Origin: Pseudophaeomoniella oleicola
Lineage: Eukaryota > Ascomycota > Eurotiomycetes > Phaeomoniellales > Phaeomoniellaceae
Length of the DNA: 64,000 nt
Assembly (NCBI GenBank): GCA_003868215.1
Contig: QWDQ01000039.1
Coordinates: 1-64,000 of the forward strand
Reading direction: 5' to 3'
The notes under the pieces are model-generated. The model did not search any database. It was given only the letters and a program-made list of their open reading frames with translations, and was not told the DNA's origin. A program made the position numbers and the translations under genes. Below are positions 22,374 to 34,000 of the stretch, piece by piece (position 1 is the first letter of the stretch; every line of letters begins with the position of its first letter).

Positions 22374-22808
22374 TCTGGAATCCTGAATAGTTGGGCAGAA
22401 GTACCGGGTAAAAGCGGTGGTAGGGAAGGGTTCCGGTTGACAGAACTGAACTGCGTGAATGCGAGGAAGAGAGAGAGAAGAGGACGAAAGGGTATGTAGG
22501 GTCGGAAATGAGTATGATGGCGCAAGACCAAAAGAGGACGAGGGGAATCTCTAGAGTTTCTTCCAAGAGTGTCACCGAACCATGGCTTGTGATGAGTGGA
22601 ATCACGAATTCGAGATGACGGACGAGGACCCTGAAATCTTAAGTAGAATTGGTGGGGAACATCCCACTCTATCGCTGTGCCGACATCCCCGACCCCTTAA
22701 TGACTATGAGTACCTAGGTAGGTACTATGGTACACACTATTACGATGCAGAGTGCAGAAAGAATCGATGAGAGAGGCACTTTATGTCCAGGATTCGGCGT
22801 GTGACGAT
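22374..22808. other. Short intergenic spacer between UBC7 and ALG1
   Basis: The 435-bp spacer between two minus-strand genes holds the UBC7 promoter and the ALG1 3' end. One CCTAGGTAGG palindromic element lies at about 22711-22724. No gene seen. Confidence 0.6.
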
Positions 22809-24363
22809 TTACGAAGTGAGACTCAACAGTCTCCCTGCTACAGCATCCCATTCTCCATCCCAAGTGCGTCTGGATTCTACTAGTGCTCCTTCCTTTAAGC
22901 GTGACAACTCTTCCGAATCCCCACCAAACAGCTCAACTAGTATATCTACAAGTCCTGAAGCGCTTCCAAACCCTCTCCCGTTCTTTCCTTCAGTCACCAG
23001 CTCCGGCCAAGCTTCGAAATTGCTCCAACCTGCAACGGGGAGACCTGCTCCAAACATGTCAACTACCTTCATTGGTAGGTCAACACCGCTGCTACTGGTG
23101 TGTAGCGAAACTCCCAAGTCTGCCGAAGCAAGCAGTGATGCATATTGAGGTATACTCAACCATGCCGTCTTGATAGTCACCATCTCTAGTTTGCCTTGGT
23201 CATCCAACTCCTGGATTTCTTGGAGATAGTGTTCCTTTTGCGGACCCTTGCCGGTGATGATGGCAAGGATCTCAGGGAGCTGGGGATGAGTAGAAGTAGC
23301 CTTTTCTGAGTAGTCGCATAGTGCATCCAACAGGATAGAGAAATCCTCATCGGCTGTCCAGGACGTCGATGATACGATCAATTTGATAGTCCCTTCTCGG
23401 ATACCCTGTGCTTCTTCAGCCGTCTCTGGAATACCAGCAAGACAAGCAGACCTTCCATTGGCGTCTACTGGGCTAAATTGCGAGGCTGGGCGGTCATGTA
23501 GGGATAAAAGAGGCCCTTTGATATGCAGATCATCCTTCAATCGTCTTGCCATGACGTTCGTGACTGTGAAATGCGCGGTCGCCCATTGAGAAAACGTCTC
23601 TTCGTACCATCTGGATGCTTTAACTAAGGGGTGATCATCCCCAAGCTTAAGTGCTAAGATGGTGTAACCGAAATTGTGCCAGTCAATTATAAGCCTGGTA
23701 TTTCGAAGGAAACACAGAACCTGAGCAATGAGGAGAGTTGGAATAGATGGAGGATTCTAACACAAGGAAAATTAGCATATTGCTAATTAGAAATGCGGCG
23801 AAAAGACTAAGAGATGGCATCATTCGCTTCAAGGTGTGAACATGCGTGCGGATCTACCAACCTGTACGAGCATCCATCTAGACGGTCTTGTACGATACCC
23901 AAGTACCATCCATAACGACCAGATTTGGAATAGCACCTTTAATGGCCCGAAGAGCAGGAAAAGTATCCTGTTACTCGTCTGCCATGCCCGTGGGGGGGTG
24001 TGGAGAGGCACGATGGAGATATTGGGACTGCGCAGGATATCCGGGTGAGGTTCACTGTCTGGACATGGTATCAGTATCGATGACAGGCATGGGTTCGTGA
24101 TTAGACACGTTACCAACATAGCCCACCAACTGCACGCTGCCACCGTGCTTTGCAATGCTGAGAGCATGATATTGCATGCGAGGACTTCGGCCGATGTCAC
24201 CTAAAACCACGACTTGCACAGAGACTAAACCGTCCGCTTTCGTATTCTGCTTGGAATTGGTTTTGGACAGTTTGCTGGCACCATATTGAGAAGGCAGAGA
24301 GATGAGGACAATTGTAAGAATGGTTGAAAGGAGGGCCGTCAGAGTCAAGGCGGTTTGCAGCAT
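22809..24363 (-). CDS. ALG1: ALG1, chitobiosyldiphosphodolichol beta-1,4-mannosyltransferase
   Basis: Minus-strand exons 24363-24114, 24058-23862 and 23756-22809 encode 464 residues. ALG1 (family GT33) adds the first mannose from GDP-mannose to GlcNAc2-PP-dolichol on the cytosolic face of the ER. The N terminus (about residues 3-25) is a single membrane anchor. The splice at exon 1/2 restores [12 protein letters not shown]. Exon 2/3 restores [16 protein letters not shown], followed by [12 protein letters not shown]. The C-terminal nucleotide-sugar region has [18 protein letters not shown] and the signature [18 protein letters not shown]. Length agrees with yeast Alg1 (449). The unspliced fragments taken alone would look like three unrelated ORFs. 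Lies 435 bp upstream of UBC7 on the same strand, with no sign of co-transcription. Confidence 0.95.
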
Positions 24364-25425
24364 GGCCCGTATGTCTCAGCGATGGAGGGACGGTTCCTTT
24401 GGTCGTCCACTGATATCTACAGCCGAGATCTACAGAGGTTCACGTCCATTCTTTGCTCTCGGGTACAATTGACAGGAGAATGCTTTGCCGACGTATTTCC
24501 TTCAACTTGTATAGGTCTTGAGTCTTGACCGGCGAGTCCAAGTAAATGGTAAATGATAAACATCGTAGCTTTTCCCAGGTTTCTGTGGCTGTGAGTGGAT
24601 CAATGATGGCGTTATTATGATTGGATGAAGGTTGAGATTTGCAGGCCGGAAATGGATGATGTCAGCGGAACCATTTCCCAACTCGATTTCCCTCTCTTTT
24701 CGTCTTCATCTTCGTCTTTTTTCTCTCTCTTTAGTCGTGTACTGGTAATCGCCCTTAACCTTTCCTTATCCTTAGTGCAGGATCCAGACCCCAAAGCCTT
24801 TCCTACTTTGCTTTGGTGATATTTGGAATGGGTCATCTACTGGTGAACCATTGGACACTTGACTACGTAGTTACACATCTTCCTTTCTAGTATCATCGTT
24901 AGATACTGATTTACGTCGTAGGCCTACGCAGTAGTCCGACCTACATTCACGTTCCCCCCGGCCGATAAAGTTACGCAGCACAGCGGCCATGTGAATGTCG
25001 ATTTTGGGGGAGATCACGAGTCCTAGTCCCTGCCCATCCACTGTTTCTGCCCAATTCGTTTATCTTCCTTCCTCCGTGAATCCTGAACTCTCATAATCCT
25101 TCTCAGCCATCACAATCTCATCGCCATCATTGCCTCAGTAGAACGCATCATCTATTTTGTCTGAACGATATCATCTAAATTTGCGGATCATCCCCTCTGA
25201 AAGCCAATTCCGTTACCCAGGTTTCCAGTTATCATCTTATCTATCTCCTCACCGCAAACTCTCCAAATAAAATACCCACCTTCACCAACTTGGCCATCAA
25301 ATCCTGTCAACAAATCCGACCCCCAGGCAGCCGGATTACAGGCAATCAGGAAGGTTCTCTTCTCAAAGAGAAGCCCTGGTGCAGTCAACAGACTTAGAAC
25401 CCATCTCACGACATCACCAACAACC
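24364..25425. other. Divergent promoter region, ALG1 and hypothetical gene
   Basis: About 1.06 kb between ALG1 (-) and the hypothetical gene at 25426 (+). It includes a TC/TCTT-rich patch (about 24690-24735) and TACGTAG/TACGCAG palindromic elements (about 24863-24933). The final 250 bases read as a C- and A-rich leader. A minus-strand frame over 25188-25493 has no ATG at its start and is antisense to the next gene, so I do not accept it. Confidence 0.6.
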
Positions 25426-26100
25426 ATGACCTCGTTAATAGTCGGACCAATATGGTTGGCGTACGGAAAGGTGAAGGAGCACCGTGATGGCAAGCGAAGA
25501 ATACGAAATGCCGCACGCTATGAAGACCTTCGTCGGGAACATGAAGGCGAGGAGGACATCATAGAAGAAGAACAATGGAAGCTCGACCAACAACGAATGA
25601 AGACCGGCTTTGCAATCCCTGAACCATCGGAAGATGGCAAAGTACGTTTGTCGCATGATTGGGAGGCAGAAAGAGAGAGAGAATGGGCAGAACGAGAAAT
25701 GAGAGAACGTGCTTCCCGACATGCCTCCATAAGGTCAAATCGCACTGGAAGTAGAGCAGCTAGTGCCCACGTCAAACGGGAAAGTTGGCATGCCGATTAC
25801 CGCCCCAGACTAGCAGGGGAGGAAGTTGAGTGGGATGGGAGTAGACTCTCACCCGTACCAAGACGAAGCCTTCAAACCGGGCGTACTGGCTATGAAGTTG
25901 GAAGTAATGACAGCCTAAGCGATCGCTCATCGGCCTACAACAGACCTCGCTCCGATATGAGTCGATCCAGGGATTTCTTTGAGCCGCAGAATTACGAACC
26001 TCCGCGGGTCGAAGCGCCAAAACCAGCCAAACAAGAGGAACCCAAAGATATGTCTTCGTTGTTTGTTGATGAGCTACTACGAGAACGTGGACTCGCATAA
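25426..26100 (+). CDS. Hypothetical charged protein, 224 residues
   Basis: Intronless frame from an ATG with a good context (CAACCATG) to TAA. I do not recognise a domain. A short hydrophobic N terminus (SLIVGPIWLAYG) is followed by a strongly charged helical region at residues about 15-110 (RREHEGEEDIIEEEQWKLD; EREREWAEREMRERASRH), likely a coiled coil or long single helix. The second half is Ser/Arg/Pro-rich and probably disordered. The extreme C terminus, PKDMSSLFVDELLRERGLA, looks like a short conserved binding motif. Similar small charged proteins are common in Pezizomycotina, and I infer this is a real, lineage-restricted gene. The function is unknown. Confidence 0.65.
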   Translation: MTSLIVGPIWLAYGKVKEHRDGKRRIRNAARYEDLRREHEGEEDIIEEEQWKLDQQRMKTGFAIPEPSEDGKVRLSHDWEAEREREWAEREMRERASRHASIRSNRTGSRAASAHVKRESWHADYRPRLAGEEVEWDGSRLSPVPRRSLQTGRTGYEVGSNDSLSDRSSAYNRPRSDMSRSRDFFEPQNYEPPRVEAPKPAKQEEPKDMSSLFVDELLRERGLA

Positions 26101-27062
26101 GAGATATTTGTTGCTTGTCATCTAAAGCTTTCGTTGGAATGTATGGTTGGGCGTTGGATAGGGCATCGTGTTCTCGAGGCGATTTTTTTCGAATCTCTGT
26201 TTAGAAGCTGGCATTAATGGCATCCTTCGTCTTCCGAGGTATCTTGATAGAACCTCAGTTTCTCTTTATACATAACGATATATATTCATTTGATCCTCTT
26301 CGTGGCCGTATACGCTGCAGCATAAGGCGGTCACCATCTCAACGTCTCTCATCCTTTCTTTGATGTACATTATAATTATCGTGAGAGGTCTAAATCCCTA
26401 TCTATCGAGAACGAATCTACTGAATAGGCGGGCCCTACCGCGGATCATGTGGGTAATCATGATGGAAGCCTTCCCAGTAGTAGATCTGTCAACGCATATC
26501 GTGGATGAACCGTGTCTCTCTCAATATGTCTAGTAATCCTTGGACACTGGCGAGAAACATGAACAATGAGGACGGATCCAGACGAGCGCGTATGTTTCCG
26601 GATATGTAACTGAGTGCCAAGCTTCGATGTCATCTCAATTCAGGGGCAGTTAACTGAGAATGCGCGTAAGTGTGGGTAAGTTAAGTTAATCCAACTTTGA
26701 CCCCCGGTAAATCTTTTTGTGGAGAGAACTCATTGCGCACCTCGAGACCTGTCAACCCGCGTACGAGGCACCCTTTGGCGGCGTTATACAACAGTGCACG
26801 CGTTGTAAGAGCTTTATCGCTATCATCAACGTCGGTCGGATTCCCTTCAGTGAAAGCCTGAGAAGTCGCATGCGGCCTCAGTGGATATAGGAGTCTAAGG
26901 CAGCGCACCGAGTCCAATTGCTCAACTAGCCCAGCGATCGCAATCAAGAATGTATGAGAGAAAAGAGCGGTAAAGGGAGCCTTCAAAAGTCGCGACAAAT
27001 TGCGTATCCCTTTGTACATTGCAGCGTACATGCTGTCTCTTGTATTGCGCCGGCGCTAGACA
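26101..27062. other. Intergenic region between two plus-strand genes
   Basis: About 960 bp holding the 3' end of the charged hypothetical gene and the promoter of the zinc transporter. A 116-codon ATG-initiated frame occupies 26681-27031 on the minus strand. Its composition is protein-like but it resembles no known family, so I leave it as an open question. A tandem AGTTAAG/TTAAGTTAA patch lies near 26680-26690. Confidence 0.55.
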
Positions 27063-29925
27063 ATGAACGGCCTGGACGGGACAGGGTCGATACCAGCGCC
27101 GCAGATCAACCATGGCCATACCTACAGCTATACTCGAGCGAAACAACATGCGCGGGGAGGCGGGCGCCTCCCACCTCCTTTTGCAATGCCTCGTATTCCG
27201 TCGGAGAGATTCATGGGGCGCGAAGGAGGTCAAGATCCCGGGTCATACGGACAGTCGTTAAGACCGCCAAACGGACTGCTGGGCGTCAGCGGCCACCGTC
27301 GAAATCGACCACAGAGTCTCGTTGAGTCGCCAACTATGGAACTAGAAGAAGACTTCACGACCAACAGACCGAAGAGTATGGATGCAGCGACACTCTTACC
27401 GTTGCAGACGTCATCTGTGACGCTCTCAGACATGCAGGAAGTCTTCACTTCTGAGCACCAACAATCACAGAATGCAGAGTCAAAAGCACAATTCAGGTAA
27501 GCAATCAGAAAGTGGGTCTACAGCCATACTGACAGTATTTCAGCTCCTCGACCAGTAGAAGCGAGATCCAGAATGCTCTTCTTCTTGTGCTTCCCTTTGT
27601 TCTCATTGACAATTTTTTCCCGTACTCTACCTCTAAGCCGAATGTACTAGAAGTCGAAAGCGCTGCAGGTCTCCAAACACGTCCGGCAGCGTTGACAACA
27701 CTTCTCATCACATCGACAGTCTTAGGAATAGCAGCAGTCTATGCAAGATTTGGGCAGCGTAACACTCTGAGCACAGGCAAAGCCGAGATTACCCCCAAAC
27801 CTATCAAACTCGATCTTCGATGCATGCAGGAAGCTTTCAAAATGGCTGCTTCCGTGGGCCTCCCCATCTACGCAGGCTTGACACTTGGTGCTAGCTATTT
27901 CGCCTTGCTATTACTGCTATTGTCAGCTGCGGGCTTAATGCCGCTCGACTACGATAAGCAGAATTTGGCCAGATTGGAAGGCTGGAAACGGCTCGCCAGT
28001 TCCAAGGTCTGCACTTCGACCTGTCTCCTCGCCTCTTTGGCCGCAATCATACTTTGGCATGCTGGAAATGCTATACCGTTTGGTGGCATCATAGCCACCG
28101 TGCTCTCATTGCTTGCCATCAATCCGCCATACCAGAAACCCTTAGTTTCGGTTCCCTCAAATATCTCCCCTCCGCCATCCTCAAAATCAACCTCTGCAGT
28201 GCCCTCTTCGCCGCTAGGACATCAGTTTACTTCAGATCTACCTATCATGGCGGCAGCATCGTCGTTGGTGCTTCCCATAAATGCCAGTACCACGTTTATA
28301 GCCACAGCTGTATCGACTCTGCTTTCTTTCTTCTTGGTGATCGGCTATGGCTTTGTACCGGACGTTGCGTCTTTCGCTAAAACGACTGTTGTCGCTGGTG
28401 CATTTGTTACAACATTCCTCTTCAGCCCACCACACTATCAACGAAGCGCACGGAAAGTTGGATTTGCTGTTGCCTCTACGGCAGTAGTATTTTCGACGCT
28501 GCTGTATGCTAAAACCTATGGCTGGACTTTGTTCATAGCTTGCTGTGCGGCCACCTCATACGCTTGCCTGCAACTTGACGACAATGGCTTGGTTGCGGCT
28601 AGTCTGGGCCATTCTCATGGTTCCCATCATGGTCACAGCCATAACCACGGGTCGGATGATCACAAATCTCGGCTGACACAGTTCCTGCTGCACAGCTTTG
28701 ACAATTACCCTAGTCTTCATATTATGCTCTCTGACAAGAACAGCCGGGGTCTGTTTTACTACATGTTAATTAATCTATCCTTCATGGTTGTACAGGCCAC
28801 CTACGCTTACATGACGGATTCCCTTGGCCTCATGAGTGATAGTGTGCATATGTTCTTTGACTGCGCTGCTTTGGCCTTTGGACTTTGGGCCAGAGTACTG
28901 AGCAAACGACCACGGAATGCACGGTTTCCCTATGGCTATGGCAAGATCGAGGATCTTTCTGGATTTGGGAATGGTGTCCTCTTACTGTACGTATCGACGT
29001 AATCTACCGTGGTATCCTACTGACAAAGATTAGTGTTATCAGCGTGGAAATTACTTATGAAGCTGTCGAGCGTCTCTTCGATGATCACGAAGTCAAGGGT
29101 CTGTTTGAGCTATTTATCGTCAGTTCTCTAGGACTAGTGGTCAACCTTATTGGCATCATGTCTTTCGATCATGGCCATAGTCATGCAGGCCACTCTCACG
29201 ACCATTCTGATGAGAATCTTCGTGGAATATATCTACACATCCTGGCGGATTTGCTAGGTTCTGTTACTGTTGTCATTTCAACGATAATGATCCACTTCTT
29301 TGGGTGGTCTGGATTTGATCCGATAGCTTCTATGGGTATCGCTATCCTCATTTTTGTATCTGCAATACCGATGGTCCAGAACAGCGCCAAGAAGCTGTTG
29401 CTAGCATTACCCGACAAGACGGAGTATGAACTGCGGGATCACTTGAGTGATCTTACTACCCTCCGTGGTGTCGTTGGATACACGGTTCCACGATTCTGGC
29501 TGGATGATGAGGTGAAGGAAGATGATCATGATCATCATCACCATCATGAGGACCACCATGCGCATTCTCACAAACACGACCATGATCATGATCACCATCA
29601 TCACGATCACGATCACGATCACGACCGCGACCATGGACACGACCATGATCACAAGCACAACCACGAATGCCAGAGCGATCCCCAGACAGGTTCTCACCAC
29701 CGAGATCACCACAAACATGATCACGACCATGACCACGACCATGAAGACCACCACACCGAAAAGCTCCTCGGCGTCGTCCATGTAATCGCCACCCGCTCCG
29801 CCGATCTCTTTGATCTGCGCAGACGCCTCGACGACTTCATGCAAAAGAAGAACATGGATCTATTCGTTCAGATCGAAAGGGAAGGAGACAATCGATGTTG
29901 GTGTGGCAGCAATGCGAGATCATAA
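27063..29925 (+). CDS. MSC2: MSC2-type zinc transporter (CDF family) with large histidine-rich insert
   Basis: Exons 27063-27496, 27544-28986 and 29034-29925 encode 922 residues. A second in-frame ATG at 27186 is an alternative start. Residues 1-145 are disordered. From about 150 to 490 come many hydrophobic helices, the extra N-terminal membrane half seen in Msc2, S. pombe Cis4 and human ZnT5. A first His-rich segment (about 497-515) precedes the cation diffusion facilitator domain. Zinc-site residues are visible as HMFFD near 580 (helix 2) and HILAD near 693 (helix 5), with a His loop between (about 670-685, DHGHSHAGHSHDHSD). Family members move zinc from cytosol into the ER or early secretory pathway, with a Zrg17-like partner. 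The cytosolic C-terminal domain is interrupted by an 80-residue insert (about 788-867) with 37 histidines alternating with Asp. It ends DLFVQIEREGDNRCWCGSNARS. Confidence 0.95.
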
Positions 29926-31074
29926 TCTAGCTGCTTCGGATCTATCAGCATTCGTCTTCCCCCGAGCAAGGGGGGGTGGGGAGGTCAATGGGTCCTGGGT
30001 AGTAAGGACGGTCTGGACCGACACGACTTGGATCTCGAATGGATTGATCTAAAGTCACCTCGCTTCTACCACACTTGTCTGCCTCCATACATACATCGGC
30101 TGTTGGTTTGGAAAGATTCGGTACCTCTCCCTCTCTGGAAACCCCACGGGCGTTTATTAATCACCTCGCTTTTTCCTCTCCGCTGTCCCATTTTCCATGT
30201 CTCAAACAAACTACACTTATCCACCAACCAACCAACTATCCAATCTGCATGGATGGCGTTCGAATCAAGATACCATTCTCCGACGACTACGGACAGTCTG
30301 AACAATTCACGAAACATCCTTTTTTTTTTTTTTCAATTTGTATTTGCATTTTCAAGCGTCACCATATCATCGTCAACGCCTTGAAAAAAATTTGATGTCT
30401 GGGTGGCAATAGGAATGAAATTTGGTACAGCACACAGACACAGACACAGACGCAGACAGAGATGCAGCTGGGTAGAGAATGCTTGTTTGTATTCTGTGTC
30501 AGATCGGTGGTCTACACGAATACGGCGACAGATAAGCGGAAGCGGGGAATAAGAATGGGAATGGAAAACGTTCCAAGAAGGGCAAAAGGAGATTGCATCA
30601 CTATCTGTCTAGCTGTTTGAGTAGAGAAATACAATGTGAACACCTTAGTCAAAAAGCACGGTAGCTACCCTGATTTGCAAGTTCTCTTCCCCAGAACAAG
30701 AGAGAATCGTTTTCCATCCGTGCGTGCGTCCATTTGTCCATTTTTCTTTTTCGTAATTCATCATTGGCTCTGGGTAGTGCTACTGGTTGATCCACGCTCC
30801 ATCGTCATTCATATCGTTTGCCTGAAAGTTAATTACAGCTACTCATTAGAGGGGTTTCTTCGGTAGCCAGTAAGTATCCTCTTCCAAACCTCGGTGTTCA
30901 AATTACAGTGTCGTTGTCGTTCGTCGTAAGTTTTGACATTGAGCGATATGGGATTCAAAGAATCTGCCCTTCCTTTGGGTCATAGAAGGTTCGTTTAACA
31001 AGGTAGCCCATGTTGGCGCTGTAGGTGATGTTAGCGGACTAGTCTCAGACACTTGAGCCCCGTAAATGTACTTA
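29926..31074. other. Convergent intergenic region, no gene seen
   Basis: About 1.15 kb between the 3' ends of the zinc transporter (+) and the GNAT gene (-). It contains a seven-G run (about 29971-29977), a T run (about 30320-30333) and CACAGA repeats (30431-30455). The small frames here (up to 118 codons) translate to low-complexity or hydrophobic strings without recognisable motifs. Confidence 0.65.
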
Positions 31075-34000
31075 CTATCTGCCATGCTTCACGCAGCAGC
31101 TGTCCAGTAAGCCTTGCTCCTCAAAGCCATAGGTGGACAGCCATTTCTTGATCCAAGTGTAGTCATCCTCACCGTTCTTCATTTTTTTGTAATGTCTAAG
31201 CACGAAAACTAGACTGATCAAATCTCTTTGACCGCCAGCTCCATACATGTGCGAAATCTCCGGATCACACCAGAACACATAGTCCTGCTTTGGTTGCCAC
31301 CCTGGATCACATATCTCAATAACCTTGTCGAGCAGAGCTTTACCGACACCTTTTCGAAGCCATTCAGAATGGACGTACAGTTCAAGTTCCGAGGTGTAGC
31401 GTTCTGCGAGAGTTATACCTGCAAAGTCTTGAGCGACAACATATCCCACAACTTTCTCGGAATGAAGTCGTTGTAAGGCAGATTTCCTGGATGCTTTCTT
31501 TGCAGGACCAGGACGCTTAGACAATGCCACCAGGAAAGGCAGCTTGTCGTTGTATGCAGCGATAAAGCGACTGACCATGTCTCTGTCATCGATGCTACGA
31601 TTCTCCGTGGTCCGTGCGGTGTTCTCAACGTAGTGATTATAGATCGAGACTATCTGTGGTACATCCGATCTCGTAGCCGGTCGTACGTAGATGTTGGCCC
31701 CCCCTGGTTGATTGCGTTTGTTTGTGGCTTCGACCGCTTTCTGCAGCCGAGATTTGCGTAGCTGTTGAATAGATATTGCGCGCTGTTGTTCTTCGATCTT
31801 CCTATGACCATTGTAGTTTGCGGTCAAAAAGTTGACCGTCTCACTATTGTGCTTTACGTTCATCTCATCACGCATGTCGACCTTAGCCCAGTCTTCGAAA
31901 TCACCGGGGAGAAGACGACGTATTCCACTTTGAACATCCTGAAGGATGTCTTGGTTGTATCCGTATTGCCGGCCGTTTTCTGCATCGATTGTGTACCCTC
32001 TATCGACGAACCCTATTCCATCTGGCCACAGGTCATAATCTTCAAGAACATCTGCCGGAAATACCAATTTATTGTCCTCTCCCTGTGATGTGGTCGATGA
32101 GGTGATTGCAGCTAACCAACAATCGAAGAGGTTGCGAAATGTTTCATCGTTGTTATTGAACGCCGGTCTCTCATACCAATCAATCGGTGGAGGAGCGATA
32201 CTACCGTCCCAATCAAGCGGCAAATCCTGCGATTCAGCCGGTGCTTGTCTGAATAATTTGCCGTAGGCCTCGGGCTGAGATGCAGGGTCGACCGAACAGG
32301 GTTCCGATGGGGCGTCAGATATGTACAGATCACTTTCGTTGTCAGTATGATCATTTGGTGCTTTCATTCCCGATGCTGTAGGCTTGGTTGTCGGTTTGGT
32401 ATCCCACTTAGATATCCCTTTAGCTTGTTTGATGGTCGACTCTGGGCTTGATAGATTTATCGCATTTCTCAGTGGGCTAGGCTTGGACTTTGACCATCGA
32501 GAGTCTCTGAGGCCGTTCCCACCAGCGACCAATTCCTGCCCAGGCTCATTGTTTTCTTTGTTCGTCTGAGATTGATGTGCGACAGTCTTCACCTCTTCTC
32601 CTGGGGAGGCCGAACTGTTCGATCCATAGGAAGTATCACTGATGTCGTGATTATGTGTTAAAGATCCTGAACTCTGTCCCGACAAATCCAGATGACATGA
32701 TACCAAAGATTTCGACTGGGTTGGAGGAATATTGATGTTCTCAGTCGTGGATGGGGCTTTGGCCTGTGAGTGGCCACTTGCGACCTTCTGAGCGTTGTCC
32801 ATGGCTGGAACCTCCCGGGCATGATGCAGAACTGCCAAGCTGGTGGTGTGGCTTTTGTCGCCTCCATTCACCTTGTTACCTATTTTGGCCATCGAAATCA
32901 CCTGTTGCTCTTTGCGCTCAGCGATTTGTTGTTCAGGGCCGAGCTTCCTGTACCACGCCATGTATTCTTCTTGCTTCTGTAGATCCGTCTTTGCAACCTC
33001 TGGGGAGCCCATTGTTGACCTATTTGTGACCAAGGAAGGAACTTGTGGTTTGATAGAATCGGTACCTTTAAGAACGTTGTTGTCAGGACTTTGGCCAGGC
33101 TTGACTGGTGGCAGAACCTCCAAGCGACAATCGTCTCGAGAGAAGGCTGGTAAAGGAACATTCACATCATCGAATTTTGGGGCATTTTCACCCTGCGGGA
33201 CTGCTTCATCCAAACCCTTTTGGCGGCTTTCTCTTGCCTTGGGAGAAGGTGTGCTTCGTGAAGATGCAGAGGCTTTCTGCTGGCTGCTGTTCTTCTCTTT
33301 AGCGTTGATCTTCTTGCTTGTCTGGACTTTGTAGGCCATCTGGTCTTCTCCTAGGACCAACCCGAGAGACTTATCCTTGTTGGTTCTGATTTGTTGGAGT
33401 TCGGGAGCAGCGATGTTGTCCAGCGCCACACCAGCACCCTGGGAGCTTTCCGTGGTACTCTGGCTCGTGTCCGAGACAACTGCCATGCACGCCGATGTGA
33501 CTTCTCCAGCCTGCAGGTCAGGAATTGACTCCGTATTGGGGAGCGTTCTTGACAATTCTTTTTTCTGAGATGGAGTGGTTGCTGCTGATCTAAGCTCTAC
33601 CGCTGATGTGCCAATGACGTGTTCCGAAGCTGGACAGTGCTTCTCTGAGGCAGTACCTTGGACCTTTGTAGGAGATATTATGCTTTGAGCAGTTCCCGAA
33701 TGGGGTGCTTTCTTGCGCGGGTTACCGTATTTGTTCGGATCAAATGGAATTGGGGATCCAGTTGTTGTAAGCTTGAACTCATCCAGTAGAATCATCTGTG
33801 ATTAATCAGTGTGAGCCATATGAATTAGATGATTGTGCAGAGGTTACCTTCAGAGCTTTGGAATCACTGGTGTTGACTGTTACAGATGATCCACGAGAAG
33901 GAGAAGCAGTAGTTACAGAAGCTCTGACACTTGCCTATTGTCTAGTCAGCACAAGATACAATGGGCGCAAAGGAAAACAGAGGTGAACATGAAGTTCATA

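Noticed and set aside
25188-25493. 101-codon minus-strand frame
   Set aside because: It does not begin with ATG and is antisense to the hypothetical gene's start.
29407-29844. Val/Met-rich minus-strand frame opposite the His tract
   Set aside because: It is the antisense of CAT/GAT codon repeats.
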